Assembly: GCA_038030265.1 (NCBI GenBank)
Contig: CM075940.1
Coordinates: 11,594,001-11,658,000 of the forward strand
DNA: 64,000 nt
Reading direction: 5' to 3'
From: Corythucha ciliata
Taxonomy: Eukaryota; Arthropoda; Insecta; Hemiptera; Tingidae
Shown here: positions 47,010-59,309 of the stretch, one piece after another
Layout of the letters: every line of letters begins with the position of its first letter
How positions within the stretch are numbered: the first letter of the stretch is position 1
Translations under genes and position numbers: made by a program
The notes under the pieces: model-generated
Database searches by the model: none
What the model was told of the DNA's origin: nothing
Seen by the model: only the letters and a program-made list of their open reading frames with translations

Positions 47010-48472
47010 CAGTCAAATGGTAGTTGGACGTGGAAAAAATGGAAACCTCGGGTTTACATTTGATTTTTATGGTTTTTGAGGCGCTAAATCCGAATCTGAA
47101 GTTATCCAACAAAATTTCGTGTTGCGTTTTGAGATATCGGCGAAAAACTGCAAAATTTTAGTATTTTTTTCATAAATTCTTACGAGTGCGACTGTCATGA
47201 AATCCCACTATGTACACATTGAAACCACACGAAATTTCCTACGAGTTGTGATCCGAATGGAATTTTTCGCACCATCTGTTCTTTAGATACAGCGCTTCAG
47301 AAAATAGGTTATCCCCCCCCCCCATCACAAAAGATACTCTATTTTTACTCAGGTAGAGGGGGTATCTGGGATTGAATCGGATATGGATATTTTCGTACTC
47401 TGGGATTGAATAAAGCCTGATACACACATGCGGTACTTGCCAAGTAACGAACAACACATTTTCGAAATTCTCAGCTGGTTGGTTTCTAGGCAATTGCTAC
47501 AAATTGATTGAATATTATGCAAGTTACTTGGCAAGTACCGCATGTGTGTATCCGGCTTAAGATATACATATTTTTGAACTTGGGGGGGGGGGGGAATCAG
47601 GGATTGAATTAGATATGGACATTTTTGTACTTTGGGGAGATCTGAAATTGAATCAAATATGGATATTTTCGAACTCAGGGGGGATCTGGGATTGAAATAA
47701 TACGTGGATAACGTTTGACTTGAGGTGTATAGTGAGTGACTAGATGAAATACAAAAAGGGCCTCAGAGCGCTTGCGCGCTGCCTTCTGGGTGAGGTGAGG
47801 TGATGGAGGTGGATGAGTAGGAGGCCCTGTCCTTCTCATCTGTGGTGTGGACTGGAGTTAAGTAAATACGCAAAACGTTATCCACGTGTGTTGTAGGTAT
47901 GACGTGTACATATTGTCGACCTGGTAAAACTTCGAGATCACTTTTAAATTATAGAAAAACAACGTCATTTTCGAACTTTTTGTGGTTTTTGGCACTTTTT
48001 CGCGGAAACCACCCTGTATCAGGATATCTGTGAGCATTGTTGACGGCATTTTTGTTGGTTAACTGGCTCTCCACCTGCGGCTGACATCCGAATGCCCCTA
48101 TTCTGAACTCTATCTCTTTTCAATTGTATAGAAAAATGGTCATTTTCTGAAGGGTTGTATTTCAAAAACGGGTGGTCCGAAAAAATCCGTTTGGATCACG
48201 ACTTGTAGGAAATTCTATGTAGTTTCAATGTGTATATAGCATGTTTTCACGTCAGTCACACTCTCACGAAGTTATAATTGAAAAATGGGAAAAAGTATCA
48301 CAATTTCACCGTTTTTCGCCGATATCTCAAAACGCATCATTAAATTTTGTTGGAAAAGTTCAGATTTGGATTCAGAACCCCAAAAAACATAACTATACAT
48401 AACTATAAAAAGTAATTCCAAGGTTTCCATTTTTTTTTCCACTTCGGAGCAATTTTGAACACCATTTGACTG
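47010..48472. mobile_element. Element F: TIR element with about 250-base diverged arms
   Basis: Both ends read CAGTCAAATGG inward (47010 and, reversed, 48472). A TA precedes the left end; the right flank is GA, so a TA duplication would need one change. Arms continue inward for about 250 bases as diverged inverted copies (shared: ATGGAAACC, AAATCTGAA/AATCTGAAG, GTTTTGAGATATCGGCGAAA, GTGATCC). The interior is non-coding and holds a nested MITE at 47414-47557 and a G-run. It is probably an old non-autonomous DNA transposon, possibly mariner-like. Confidence 0.78.
47414..47557. mobile_element. MITE with TAA duplication (PIF/Harbinger-like)
   Basis: 144 bases with 34-base inverted repeats that differ at one position (GATACACACATGCGGTACTT is the shared core). 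TAA flanks both sides (47411-47413 and 47558-47560), the target size typical of PIF/Harbinger elements. Nested in element F. Confidence 0.85.
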
Positions 48473-48870
48473 GATTAAAGGAACGTTCAATAAATATGAG
48501 CATTAGAATCAGCTTGTGAATTATCATCACTTTTGGTTTATTATTCATTCTGAATAATACACCTATGTTTTCGTTCAGAATTTTTTTTTTACAACCAACC
48601 TCAAACTTTTTCTGAGCACGTTTTTAACATGTCTAAATTTGATTTCTGCAATGTCCGTACGCCGTCCGCGCCATATCTTGCCCTAGGACTCCATTTGGGA
48701 TCTAGTTGGTCCTTCCTAACATCTGGTCAGTTTGATCAACTGACTCCCTCGGGTTTTATGGGCCAAAAACGGGTTCACAATAGGGATTTTCTAAGGTTTT
48801 GAGATCGTAGGGGTGTGGGGTGTCGATTTTCGTGTAATTTTAAGCAGTATTTGGCTACATCCATGAATAA
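48473..48870. other. No gene seen
   Basis: AT-rich, unique-looking sequence with no supported feature. It would be intronic if the distal IQSEC exon is real. Confidence 0.4.
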
Positions 48871-48873
48871 TAA

Positions 48874-49005
48874 AGGCCCGTTCACAAGTTTTCATTGTGT
48901 GTTGGCCTTGCAACCTATCAAAATACTTTATTTCTCGAGGGAATAAATTTGTTTGATTGCATAGAATCCACATAACGCAAACATAGAGCCTGTGTTGACG
49001 GGCCT
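48874..49005. mobile_element. Small MITE with TAA duplication
   Basis: 132 bases with ends AGGCCCGTTCACA and, in reverse, AGGCCCGTCAACACA. TAA is duplicated at 48871-48873 and 49006-49008. The sequence differs from the MITE at 47414, so these are two families with the same target preference. Confidence 0.75.
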
Positions 49006-49916
49006 TAAACCCATGTGTGAAATTTGCAGCGTTTTTACAGTAATTGTCGTGTTCATGGCTCACCGTTGGTGGTCAGACAAAAAAAATAACGGTGGATTCG
49101 GAAAGAGGACAACATCCTGTTCCTGAAACCTTGTTGTTGTCATAAAAAAAGATAAACACATGTGAGACGAGATGAGATTGACATTAACAGCTCAAATTTG
49201 CGCAGACGGGCTGTGAAATTCACTCACATCTCTCTGGTAGGTCAAGGCAGATCTCAGAAGGATAGAAACGGTGGCTCGACCACCGGTTGCGGTGGGGGGG
49301 GAGGGACTTTGACAACATCGTTTTCATCTCACGTACAAAACAAACGTCCCATTTTACCAACTTTCCTCGCGTACTATACATTTCTGAAAAGGGGAGGTTC
49401 ATTGAAATTAAGAAGTGCAGATCCAGTCGGTCAAGAACAATATTATAGCGATTTCACCCGATGAAATGACTCCTCCGCACCATCCCACTCAGGCTTGCAA
49501 AGCTTGCACATGTTGTACAAAAATTACTCTGTGGACAAAGGGGCGCAAACGCTTCGTTACAGAGTTACAGAGAATTTTGACTCTTTCTCACTAAAAGCGT
49601 TTTTAACTAACTAACCGTTCAAGATGAAACGAAATAAATTACATTTCTGAAAAGAGCACAACATTTCACTTACGAAAACCTAGGAATAACATGCCATAGT
49701 CGTATTTAAGTAAGATTAGTTATTTTCATTCGATTTAGCCGTTTCATTGCTATTATAAACGAGTACGACTCCGTAGTGGAGTACAAAACAATGGTAACAT
49801 CAAACTAATTAACGATTAGTCGTTGTTAACTTGTTTTTAGGCTGTGCATTGTTCACCAACTCCACCACTTCAGCCCCAAAAGAGAAGTTTACCGTTTTTG
49901 GTTTTTGTTTTTTCAG

Positions 49917-52900
49917 GCTCCAGGTATCAAAAAGTGATACCCTCAGCAGTGACACGACTGACAAAAGCATTATAAATGGTTCTCTGAATGGTGATAAGGA
50001 AAAGTACGCCAAAGCTTATACTTTTTCCTTATTTCATTTATATTATTGTTTTTATTTTGCACTTAGTTCCTCTGATACTTACAACAATGCTGACAGTAAC
50101 GTCGATGCATCTTTTTCGTGGACGCAAGGAACGGGAAAAAAGGGGTCTTTTCGAACAAATAGCGATTCCGTGCAGCGAATGCGAAGCCAACATGTGTAAG
50201 TGTCATTTATACGTTGCACGAAATTTCTTTCTATTCAAAGTGCCCTTTTAGCTATGAACTTTCACAAGATCTTCTCGACAAGAAGATCGAAATGCTCGAA
50301 AGAAAATACGGAGGAGATCGCGCACGAAACGCCGCCTTAACTATACAACGAGCCTTCAGGCATTATACTCTAGTCAAAAAATTCGCCACGATAACAGCGA
50401 TGGCTAAAGCCGAAAAGAGATTCAGTCGACGTCTCATCGGCCTCCAAGAAGAGTCGAGTGGCGACGCGTCCGGCAGTCGATTCATTGAGTGTTCGTCAAC
50501 CGCCAAACCGAATCCGAGCCTTCCAGCTCGGTCGTTGTCGATGAGGGAGAAAAGAAAGCGAGTCGTAGCGAGCCCACTACCTCGGAGCTATTCGGGTCGA
50601 TGCGAGTTGGCATGTTATAGCAACCATAATGCCTCCCAGTATTATTCAGATCGAGGAGAAACTGAGGCTAAGGTAAACGCATTTACCCCCCCCCCCCCAA
50701 TGGTTGAAAATTGAAGAAACAAATTATTCTTCTTCCAGGATGATTCAAACTCAGTGAAAGCAAATCGTAACGTTCGAGTTCCCCCGGAAGTTCCAAAACG
50801 TACGTCATCTATTTCCACGAGATCGCTTGAAAATCCAGCAGGAGCCAACTTGAACAAAAACTCAGACAGTGGAAGTATTTCTAGCGTCCAGTCATCAGGC
50901 AGCGATTCCAGCGTTGTTCCATCAGCTGTCATAATCAAAAACCCCCAGGTAGGACGAAGCTTCATTTACCCCCCCCCCCCGCCAACCCTTTTCTTTATTA
51001 CCTATTTACTACCTATCAATACTTCTGTTTCACAGATATCAGAAACAGTTCGCAAGAGGCAGTACCGAGTTGGACTTAATCTATTCAACAAGAAACCAGA
51101 GCGCGGTATCAGTTACCTTGTAAAAAGTGGCTTTTTAGACAACTCGCCTCAGAGCATAGCAACATTTTTAATCACAAGGAAGGGCCTCAGCAAACAAATG
51201 ATTGGGGAGTATCTTGGAAATCTTCAGGATCCTTTCAATGCCGCCGTATTGGAGTGAGTAATTTTCTGTTCGCCAATGATTAAAACCTGAAAACGCGACT
51301 AATTCCGATTTTTTTTTCTCAGATATTTCGCCCAAGAGCTAGATTTGTCAGGGATGCAAGTAGACGTGGCTTTAAGGAAGTTTCAAACTTATTTCCGAAT
51401 GCCCGGTGAAGCTCAAAAAGTTGAAAGAATCATCGAGGTGTTCAGTCATAGATACTGTCAGTGCAACAGAGACATGGTGGCGAGACTAAGGAGTTTGGAC
51501 ACCGTATTCGTCCTGGCGTTTGCCATCATCATGCTGAATACGGACCTCCACACGCCCAATTTGAAGGCTGACCGACGGATGACTTTGGAGGACTTCATTA
51601 AGAATTTAAGAGGTGTGTTGTCAATAGTATTGAGTCGGACCTGAATAATTAGTTATGTTCGTTGTCTAGGAGTGGACGATTGTTGTGATATTGATAAAAA
51701 TATGCTTATTGGCATCTACGATAGAGTTAAAGCTCATGAATTTAAAACCGGCTCAGACCACGTCACCCAAGTGTTGAAAGTTCAATCAACTATAGTTGGC
51801 AAGAAACCGGTGGGATTCATTAGAGCGTTATAAATCACATCGAATCTTCATTCTAGCAATTTATTTTTTTCCAGAACCTAGCGTTACCTCACAGGCGACT
51901 AGTGTGCTACTGTAGACTCTACGAAGTTCACGACATTTACAAAAAAGAAAGGCCCGGAGTTCACCAAAGGGAAGTGTTCCTTTTTAACGATCTTTTAGTA
52001 ATAACCAAAATCCTAAGCAAGAAAAAGAGCTCGGTCACGTACACGTTTCGTCAGAGTTTCGCTCTGTCTGGGTTGGCCGTGTCGCTTTTTGAAGTTCCTC
52101 GTAAGTTCCCCCATTCCATTCTAATTTTCACTATTTTACTCATTACTACCTCTCAAACAGACTACCCATACGGAATAAGAATCACTCAACGCGTCGACTC
52201 TCAAGTACTCATCACATTCAATGCCCGAAATGATCACGATCGCTGTAAGTTTGTTGAAGACATCAGAGAATCTATAAGTGAAATGGATGAAATGGAAAAC
52301 CTTCGAATTGAAGCGGAATTGGAGAAACAGAAAAACAGCAGAAATGGAAGGTAAGGCATTTATCCGTTTCATTATTTTTTGGGCCCATTTGTTCTGGGCT
52401 GCAGCTGAATGCAGTCCAATAAGTGATTTAGTCAGTGGACAAACTTTTTCGGTTCAAAAACTGGCGGTATAACGCCAAACATTTTGGTTTAATAGAATCC
52501 AAATACGTGATCGACAATTTAATTTTTTAAAAACGATGAGGGTTGAAGACGCAAGAAATTAAAACGTTCGCCACCTGTTGTTTGCTTTGCGTAACATATT
52601 CCCCAATATATTCTCAGTATAATACACCAGTGCTTTACAATTTGTTTCGAAAATATTAATAATAATTGTTTTCTTTGACGGTCTCCGTGCGTTGCGGTGC
52701 GTGGAGCTTGCGGATGGCGGTCTGTTAGCGTCCCTTCGCGCTGTTCGCAGATCCTCTTGCCGTCGTGTCGCTGAGTTGTCCGCTGGGTCTTGCAGTTGAC
52801 GGTTGATTAGCGTCCCTCGGCGCTATGGGTAGCCTTTCGGGCTAACGGTCCGTTAGCGTCCCTTGGTGCTGTCCGTAGGTATCGTAGTTGACCGATGGTA

Positions 52901-55900
52901 ATGACCGGTCCTTGATCGGCTCGGTCCAGTCCGGTGTCGGCAAGGACAGGGAAAGGTTTCAAGTTTCGCTAAGCCCCGTAATATCTATCAAGTTACACCT
53001 AGGCTGAGGAAATGAGAAGAAATTTTGACCGGAGTCTTCTCAAAGGTCTGGCACGAATGCCTATCGGCGGTCAGGTCCCACGATAGGGTTTCCCTTCAAC
53101 AAACGTCCGGATTCTTCTTGCGGAGTAGATGATGTGTGTACGTCAGGTCAACTGACGATTTGAACCAGGGGCGGTCTGATCCACAATAGGGTGTCCACTT
53201 TAACCAGCGTCCAGATGTACCGCCGTTATAAGTCTGGGTTCAGGGAGTCGACAGGGGCTTAAACCGGAACACAGAGGTTGTTTCACCCCGTGGTGTACAT
53301 GCTATTTATTCACAGTCTGACTCACCTTTCCCCTGGCCCGACGGCTTGCGGTAGCGTGTACACGAGCTAGCGCGAGGCTTGCCCCCCCCCCTTTCACGGA
53401 TGTGCGTCCCGCTGCCCCTGACTCTGTGAACTCCACCCTGTGTCCCCAACTATAGAATCCTCCGGGTTTTATGCTAAAACCCCGAGGACATGTGGATAAC
53501 AAGCAGTTTTCTCAAGGATTTGCTGACGCTATCTGGCCATTCTCCCCCGCTCGTCCCTGAGCTCGCCGGGTTCACTCACCGAGCGGCAAATAATTCCCCG
53601 GATCGAGCTCCTTTTCTCTACATTACTCTCGCCTACCCCCACCTCCACGGCGCGGCGCTGCGTCTTGCCATCGCAAAACCAGCCTCCTCCACCTTGCTTG
53701 CCTGGCTTGGCACCTGTCCTCCGGCCGGAGCCCTCACCCGTCACTCACGACGTTCTCTGGTGGGGCCCCCACTCAGGCACGCACAAAGGGCAAGGTCCAG
53801 CTTCTCGACGGCCTACACAAGGGGACGGCCTCACAAAAGGTGCTTCTCCACTGACCATCGAAAGGGGAGGGGTGTCATACTCGGCAAGACGAGCGCAAGG
53901 AGGCCGATCTCCTCCTTGAAGAGAACGGCCCGCGACGCCGCCCCACCCCTGAGAACCCTGCCATGTCCCACAACACCTCGAAATTTAGATTTTTACCCCC
54001 CAATTTCCCCCCTTACGTTTTCGCTATTGAACGCCGTTCTAAACCCCCAAAATGAAATCCAAAGCCACAGCCCTCCGTCAGCCACGTTCCACACACCGCA
54101 AACCACCAAAACCATCAGGAGGAGAGCCTGTACAAACCAAATACAACGAAATATTGGCAACAGTCAAATAGATAAAGACGAATAAATTATCGAGAAAAAA
54201 AAAAGACCAGCTGGGGCCGCCAATCGATCCATTCCCCGCAACGAAGGGCTTGATGACCTCCTCGAACACGTGCGACGCGTCATCAATCCAGAGACATGTT
54301 CCCCGTAGACGCAGAATTGGGTTTCTTAATCACCGTACGCGTATGGCTAGCGTACGGTGATTGGGATGGTTCAATCACCTTTGCTTGGAGGAGGGTGTTT
54401 ATTTGTTCGTCCATGGCTGCTTGTACATTGACGGCCAGGCGAAAGGGAGGGAAATTCACGGGCGAGGAGGCTGTGATGGAAAATTTTTAAGGGGGAACAA
54501 GTGCGGGTCCAAGGTCACTTGTATTCATGGTGAAAACGTCCATATATTAATTGATAAGGTCAAATGCCTTTTTGTATTGGTCCGGGGGTAATTTGGGGTT
54601 TATTTTGATGGGGTGGCCTGCAGGGTCGTTGAGCTTTGGTGTAGCTCGGGTCATCTGATTGGTGGGAGGTGGTCATTGCTTGGAGACGGGCACGGGTATC
54701 GTGCGGGTGTTCGCTTCGGTTTTTCTGGGTACAACTCGTTGCGGGCATTAAATCAATAACCGATACCTTTTTTTGGTGACGGGAAAGTTTAGGGGGGGGG
54801 GGTGCGGCAATGAGTCGCATGCAGCGTAGCCGAGAACGGTATCCTCACGAATATGTTTGTGGTGGGGGGATGTATTGTGTATTAACACAGATAAAAAGGT
54901 AATTGATGGATTGGAAACTTACAATTTCCAAGGGGCTTATTAGAAAAGTATTGTAAGTTGAGCTCAAAATTTTGTCGGGTGGACTTCGTCTCTTTGGGAT
55001 GACGTTTCGTTAACCCTGGAGAAGGGGGCAATTAAGACGAATGTCGATTGGAAGGGAGGGATAAATACTTCATTTATAAATTTGATTGGTATGGGCATTA
55101 AAAGGTATGATGCCAACACGACAAAGTGGTTGGTAGGGTTAGGGCGAAAGCAAACTAGAAAGATAGTAGGAATATTTACAGGGCACTTTGCAGTTCAGAG
55201 ACACTTGCACATGATGGGGCTAGTAGGGGACCCTACATGTGAGAGGTGTGGAGTGGAGGAGGAGACAACGGGTCATTTAGTGAGGGAGTGTGAGGGGTTT
55301 TCGGCCGCGAGGTTTGCTATATTTGGGAGGGACAGGTAGACCGACCTAGAATTTTCCAGGGCTCAAGGGGTCCGAGTACTGGATTTTCTGGGGAGGGTGA
55401 GGAGATTTGAGGAGCCGTGCTAGCCCCTCCGAGTCCGGGACCCGTTGGGTATGACGTAGGGGCCCAATTGGTGGCCTTGGCGTCGCCGGGCTTGGACAGA
55501 CATTACTCTTCTAGAATCATTACGCAGGTTTGCCTCTTACAAAACCTATTTCGATGATGTGCAATACGCCAATGAACCCAATTAACCCGGTACTCCCCCC
55601 TGAAGAACTCTCCCCTCCCTCCGGAGGAAATCCGGAAATCGAATTCGGTAGTTGTTGGGAGTGTGTAGAAGAAGAGGGATGTTTTTTCGAACCTCATTTG
55701 TGTTGTCTCCTCACTTTTTTTCCAGGTCTGTTGGTGGGACCTGTGAGAATAGGGACAGCGGAGTCGCCGACGTTGAAGTTTGCCCGTGTATTCACAGCGA
55801 GTCTCCAACGCGCTTTGGTGAGTCTCATTCCAATTCCAATTTGAAAAGGTCCGCTTTGAGCAATTCCTTGCTCGACATTCACGAGCAAGAACAGTGCGGC

Positions 55901-55966
55901 TCGAATAAATTTCCGGAGCCTCAACAGATTTATTCTACCTCCTTAGACCAATCAGACTCGCTGTGA
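49917..55966 (+). CDS. IQSEC/BRAG-type Arf GEF (IQ, Sec7, PH)
   Basis: Ten exons: 49917-50003, 50067-50195, 50252-50672, 50739-50948, 51036-51253, 51323-51612, 51670-51809, 51875-52100, 52161-52350 and 55726-55966 (TGA 55964). All phases agree. With the exon at 41581 the product is 794 residues. IQ motif [16 protein letters not shown] is near 180. The Sec7 domain runs from [19 protein letters not shown] to the [10 protein letters not shown] region, with the catalytic glutamate in [10 protein letters not shown] (near 462). A PH domain follows ([27 protein letters not shown]), then a coiled stretch ([13 protein letters not shown]) and a Ser-rich tail ending SDSL. Members load Arf6/Arf1 with GTP at the membrane and bind calmodulin through IQ. 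The last intron (3.4 kb) holds retrotransposon debris; the others are 50-75 bases. The 5' end is uncertain. Confidence 0.94.
52680..54330 (+). mobile_element. GC-rich retroelement-like block, possibly LINE 5' part
   Basis: Starts with three repeats containing TTAGCGTCCCT and 'gcgct' (52725, 52807, 52853). A long open frame (53490-54185) has arginine/serine/proline-rich, non-family-like content. Near 54240 another frame reads [18 protein letters not shown], which looks like real protein. Since a LINE 3' end of the 9084 family lies downstream in the same intron and orientation, this could be the 5' UTR and ORF1 start of that family, with the middle deleted. This is inference; no sequence here overlaps the truncated copy at 9084. 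Confidence 0.35.
55089..55494 (+). mobile_element. 3' fragment of the 9084-13317 LINE family
   Basis: Nearly identical to 12870-13275 (CCHC finger region, ORF2 end and 3' UTR start). One base change turns a codon into TAG ('gacaggtagaccg', 55334-55346), cutting the frame before the ORF2 end. It stops inside the 3' UTR after 'cgccgggcttgg' without an A-tail, so both ends are broken. Confidence 0.93.
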
Positions 55967-57716
55967 TACGGATACAATAAGAATGGTTAAGGCATAAACG
56001 GAGAAAAAAAAATTAGTTGGTAAAGGCCTCAAAATCCACTCACAAAATAATTATTGGAATGCTTGAATTATTGTTATTTAGTTTAAAATGCTACCCTATA
56101 TTTACTCGGAAGATCCTCTTTATTTGCCCAAAATTACTTATTATCAACAAAATCATTTAAAAAGTATGCCAACATTTTATAATCAAAACCAAACAGATAG
56201 TATAAGCATTATAGATTGTGGAACAAACCGTAAAACAAGTTCTTAACTTTCATTCCTGGAATAATCTATGATCAGTTTTCTGTATAGTAATCCACCCCTA
56301 TAACAATGTTTTTGCACTCTACTTGAATTTTGTGTCCCCCTCCTTTTCCGAATTAAGTAAGCCTGCGCAATACAATATTAAAAATATTTGGAGTTTATAG
56401 TTTTATTTTCTAACTCTAACTCATACTTGATAAACACGTCCAATCGCTCCACCATATATGTAATCTCATAACTGCTTGACGAGAGCTTATCTGGTCCGTC
56501 CGTCCGGATGGTCCGTGCCATTGAGACAGATGGGAGAAAACCTCGTTAAAGAACAATTCAACGCTGTTCCCGCAGACAAACTCATTTGATATAAAGACAT
56601 ACCAATTGTGTATTTTGGAGTGCATTAAATTAACCTTCAGATAAATGTAGTTAGAACATAATGTAATTCTCAATTTTAAATGTGTGTTTATTCAAATGAA
56701 AGTAGTCAAAGTTATCAGATGATATCACTCAGTAAATATTTCCCGGGACTCTGTTCACACAACTTTTTCAGTCTCTTCAAATCTTTGAAAATCCTTGCAC
56801 GTTCTTTTTTTTTCTTTTTTCTTTTTTACTTCCAAGAATTATCTCATTTAAGAAAAGCAACATTGTGCTTAATTTCAACCTCTTTTATTCCAGGCGTGCT
56901 CTGAAATTATCCGTCTTAATTTTTTGAGAGAAATTGCTCCCCCGCCCCTCCCTTTAATTTATTTTCTTAGTTTTGTATTAAAAAAAGGAAACTATCAATA
57001 GTCAGGGGAAAAATTGTCCCTTTGAGTATTCAAATTTTGAAACTTTGTGTACTTGTACCTGTTGAAATGAAGAAATAACAAAAAACAAAAATCTAGTAAA
57101 AACAAGGAAAGTCGAGAACTGGTTGTTTTAATGTACATCTAGTCAAAGTGATGGTCATATATTTTTTAAGTATTTCATAATAAACTAATATTTATTTTTG
57201 TTTATAAAGATAAAATGTTGCAATAACTATTGAATTATTGTATTTTTTAGAATTTTTTTGATGCTTTAATAAGTGTGTCGCATTAAAAAAAACTGTGTTT
57301 GTCTAGAAATTCACTTATTAAACAAAATAATGTATCATTATAGCCTTTTTAATCAGTCATGAGATAATTGCTCTTCAGTATTTGTACAGTATTGTAACTG
57401 TTTCATATTTTAGTTTCTTTATTTGTATTGAATAAATACAAGTGAGTTTCTACTTTACATTAAGTCTAGTTATTGCAGGTCAATATGTTTCAGTCATTTT
57501 TTAAATAATATAAAAATCAATTGTAATCACCATTATTTTATACTATTATGGTTGAAGCAGTTACCAATAATAATTAATTAGTATTTTATATTTTTATTTC
57601 AAATAAATAATGGTGCTTTTTTGTATGATATTAAACGAGAACGTATGTGTGAACGCCGCACTTGTCGGGTGGATCAGGTTTGATATTGGTCCGTCCGTTT
57701 CTTAAATGAGAAAAAA
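55967..57716. other. IQSEC 3' flank, AT-rich; no further gene assured
   Basis: Probably contains the IQSEC 3' UTR. AT-rich throughout, with TTTTT-rich pyrimidine tracts (56805-56830). A minus-strand frame at 56416-56673 has coding-like composition but no recognised domain. Confidence 0.45.
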
Positions 57717-57940
57717 ATGACACAAGCGCCTTGGAGGACCGAACTGACAATTGAGAGTGAACCTGGAGAGATTCCATGTAGTGAATTCAGTCCTATTGGT
57801 GGTCCAGGATCCGTATCGGTTTGCGCTGGAGTGAAATATTGATGAGACTGTTCTTCAGCCGGAGTGTCTGATAACCTTGGTGCCGTCGGTGTAGTTAAAG
57901 ACTTTGGAACACCGACTACGCGTCTGACCGAGAGTAACCT
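57717..57940 (+). CDS. Candidate N-terminal exon(s), unknown protein
   Basis: The ATG at 57717 lies in an A-rich start context. It opens a peptide MTQAPWRTELTIESEPGEIP, then CSEFSPIGGPGSVSVCAG and a stop at TGA 57841. Skipping 28 bases (57831 to 57858, which look like GTGAAAT...TTCTTCAG) would continue as GVSDNLGAVGVVKDFGTPTT and end at a donor-like GTACGT (57941). Twenty-eight bases is very short for a spliceosomal intron, so either one exon or a frameshifted pseudogene is possible. No family recognised and no downstream exon found. Confidence 0.25.
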
Positions 57941-58419
57941 GGTACGTGGAACGTTATCTTCTTTTTGGGGACTTCTTTTCTCATGGGGATTTCATCCACA
58001 TGATGTTTCAGTTTTCCTGCCAGAATTTAGGGTTATACTGCGTAATGTCGATGTTCGAATTTTTTGCTGATATTCCCAAACTGCCAGACGTCGTGATTTT
58101 CTATGTAAACTCGTGCCTGGACTCTCTCCCCCACTTATTTGAATGATCGAGTATGCGCAGAGATTGAAGGAGGGGTAGCAGTTGTGAGTTGTGGCTTTAT
58201 TGCGTCAAGTCGAATCCCAGTGGCAGCGGAAGTCAGACGGCATTGGGGGGAGCAAGAATCTGAGCAGTTCAAATTTTAACCCCCCCCCCCCCATCCCTCA
58301 ACAAATATCGTGTTTTGAGTCATTTATGTCTACATGTGCAAAATTACAATTTTCGGTCCCAAAAATCCGAGTTATTCACTAAATTTACAGTGTCTTCATG
58401 AAATTCCCTTGTTTCTAGG

Positions 58420-59110
58420 CTAATTTTCCTGGCAGTCTTATTAGATAGAACCAAGATGAACCGCGAATCAACAATATATCGGTCACAGCTTATTCAGCCG
58501 TGAAACTGTGGGGGGGGGGGAGAGCAAGAGAATGCCCAGAACTTGCATTTCAGGCAACAGTGTGCAGGCCTACTTCTATCGTGGTCGGGGGGTGCGGAAA
58601 TCTCTATAGAAGACCCTTTAATAGGTCCCTCAATATTCAAGGAATATACTTTCTACGTAGAGTTAAATTATACGTATTTTCCTCAATTTTAGTCACGAAG
58701 TTGCCTCAGGAAACCACCAGTTGGAGTTTTCTTTTTTAATCTTAAGTGAAAATAAGACCTTTTTTAAGTTTTGACCGTAAATTTCAATTTCATTCCCGGA
58801 TTAACACCTTTTCTGATCTTTTATAGGCGCAAATCGCAGCGATTCATCTCAATTCAAGCTGGAAAGCGATTTTCTCAACTCAATCCGCGAATCAGCGCTT
58901 TTTCGCCATTTTATTCGTCTATGAGCGCTTTTTCTCAAATTTCAGCCACGAATTAGCGCCTTTTCTTATTTTCAACCGCAAATTGTAGAGCTTTATCTCA
59001 ATTTTGGCTGCGAATTACCATCTTTCTCAATTTTGCCCAACAAAGAACACCTTTTCTCAATTTCAGACACGAATTAGTGATTTTTCTCAATTTTAAAAGT
59101 GAGTTAGTGG
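58420..59110 (-). repeat. Minisatellite M1, reverse orientation
   Basis: Degenerate units such as 'tctcaattttggctgcgaat' and 'tctcaatttcagacacgaat' from 58670 on. The first 250 bases are more diverged and include a G-run at 58509. Confidence 0.75.
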
Positions 59111-59309
59111 TTTTTACTTGAATATAGGAATATGTTTCCGTAGGAAAGGTGAAAAAACCCGAGCCCGTGCTGACTACTACATATTATTGCTACTTTCACG
59201 CCTTATCAACCTAAAACACGCCATTATTCCATCTGTAAGGTTTTCGAGGGCCCCGAAGTGCGCTCAGAAGGGCTCTGTTCCCGCACTATCGGTGCACTAG
59301 AAGCCCTGA

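Larger units (their letters stand above)
52351..55725 (+). other. Last IQSEC intron, enlarged by insertions
   Basis: Neighbouring introns are 50-75 bases; this one is 3375. It contains a GC-rich block (52680-54330), a short hairpin (54331-54363, 13-base arms AATCACCGTACGC), unassigned sequence and a LINE 3' end (55089-55494). The exon phases on both sides match (GGA AG / G TCT GTT), so splicing is expected to restore the frame. Confidence 0.8.

Noticed and set aside
53490..54185. Open frame of 231 codons in the IQSEC intron as a host gene
   Set aside because: The block is GC-rich, so stops are rare by chance. The peptide is arginine/serine/proline-rich without domains, and it lies in an intron full of retroelement debris.
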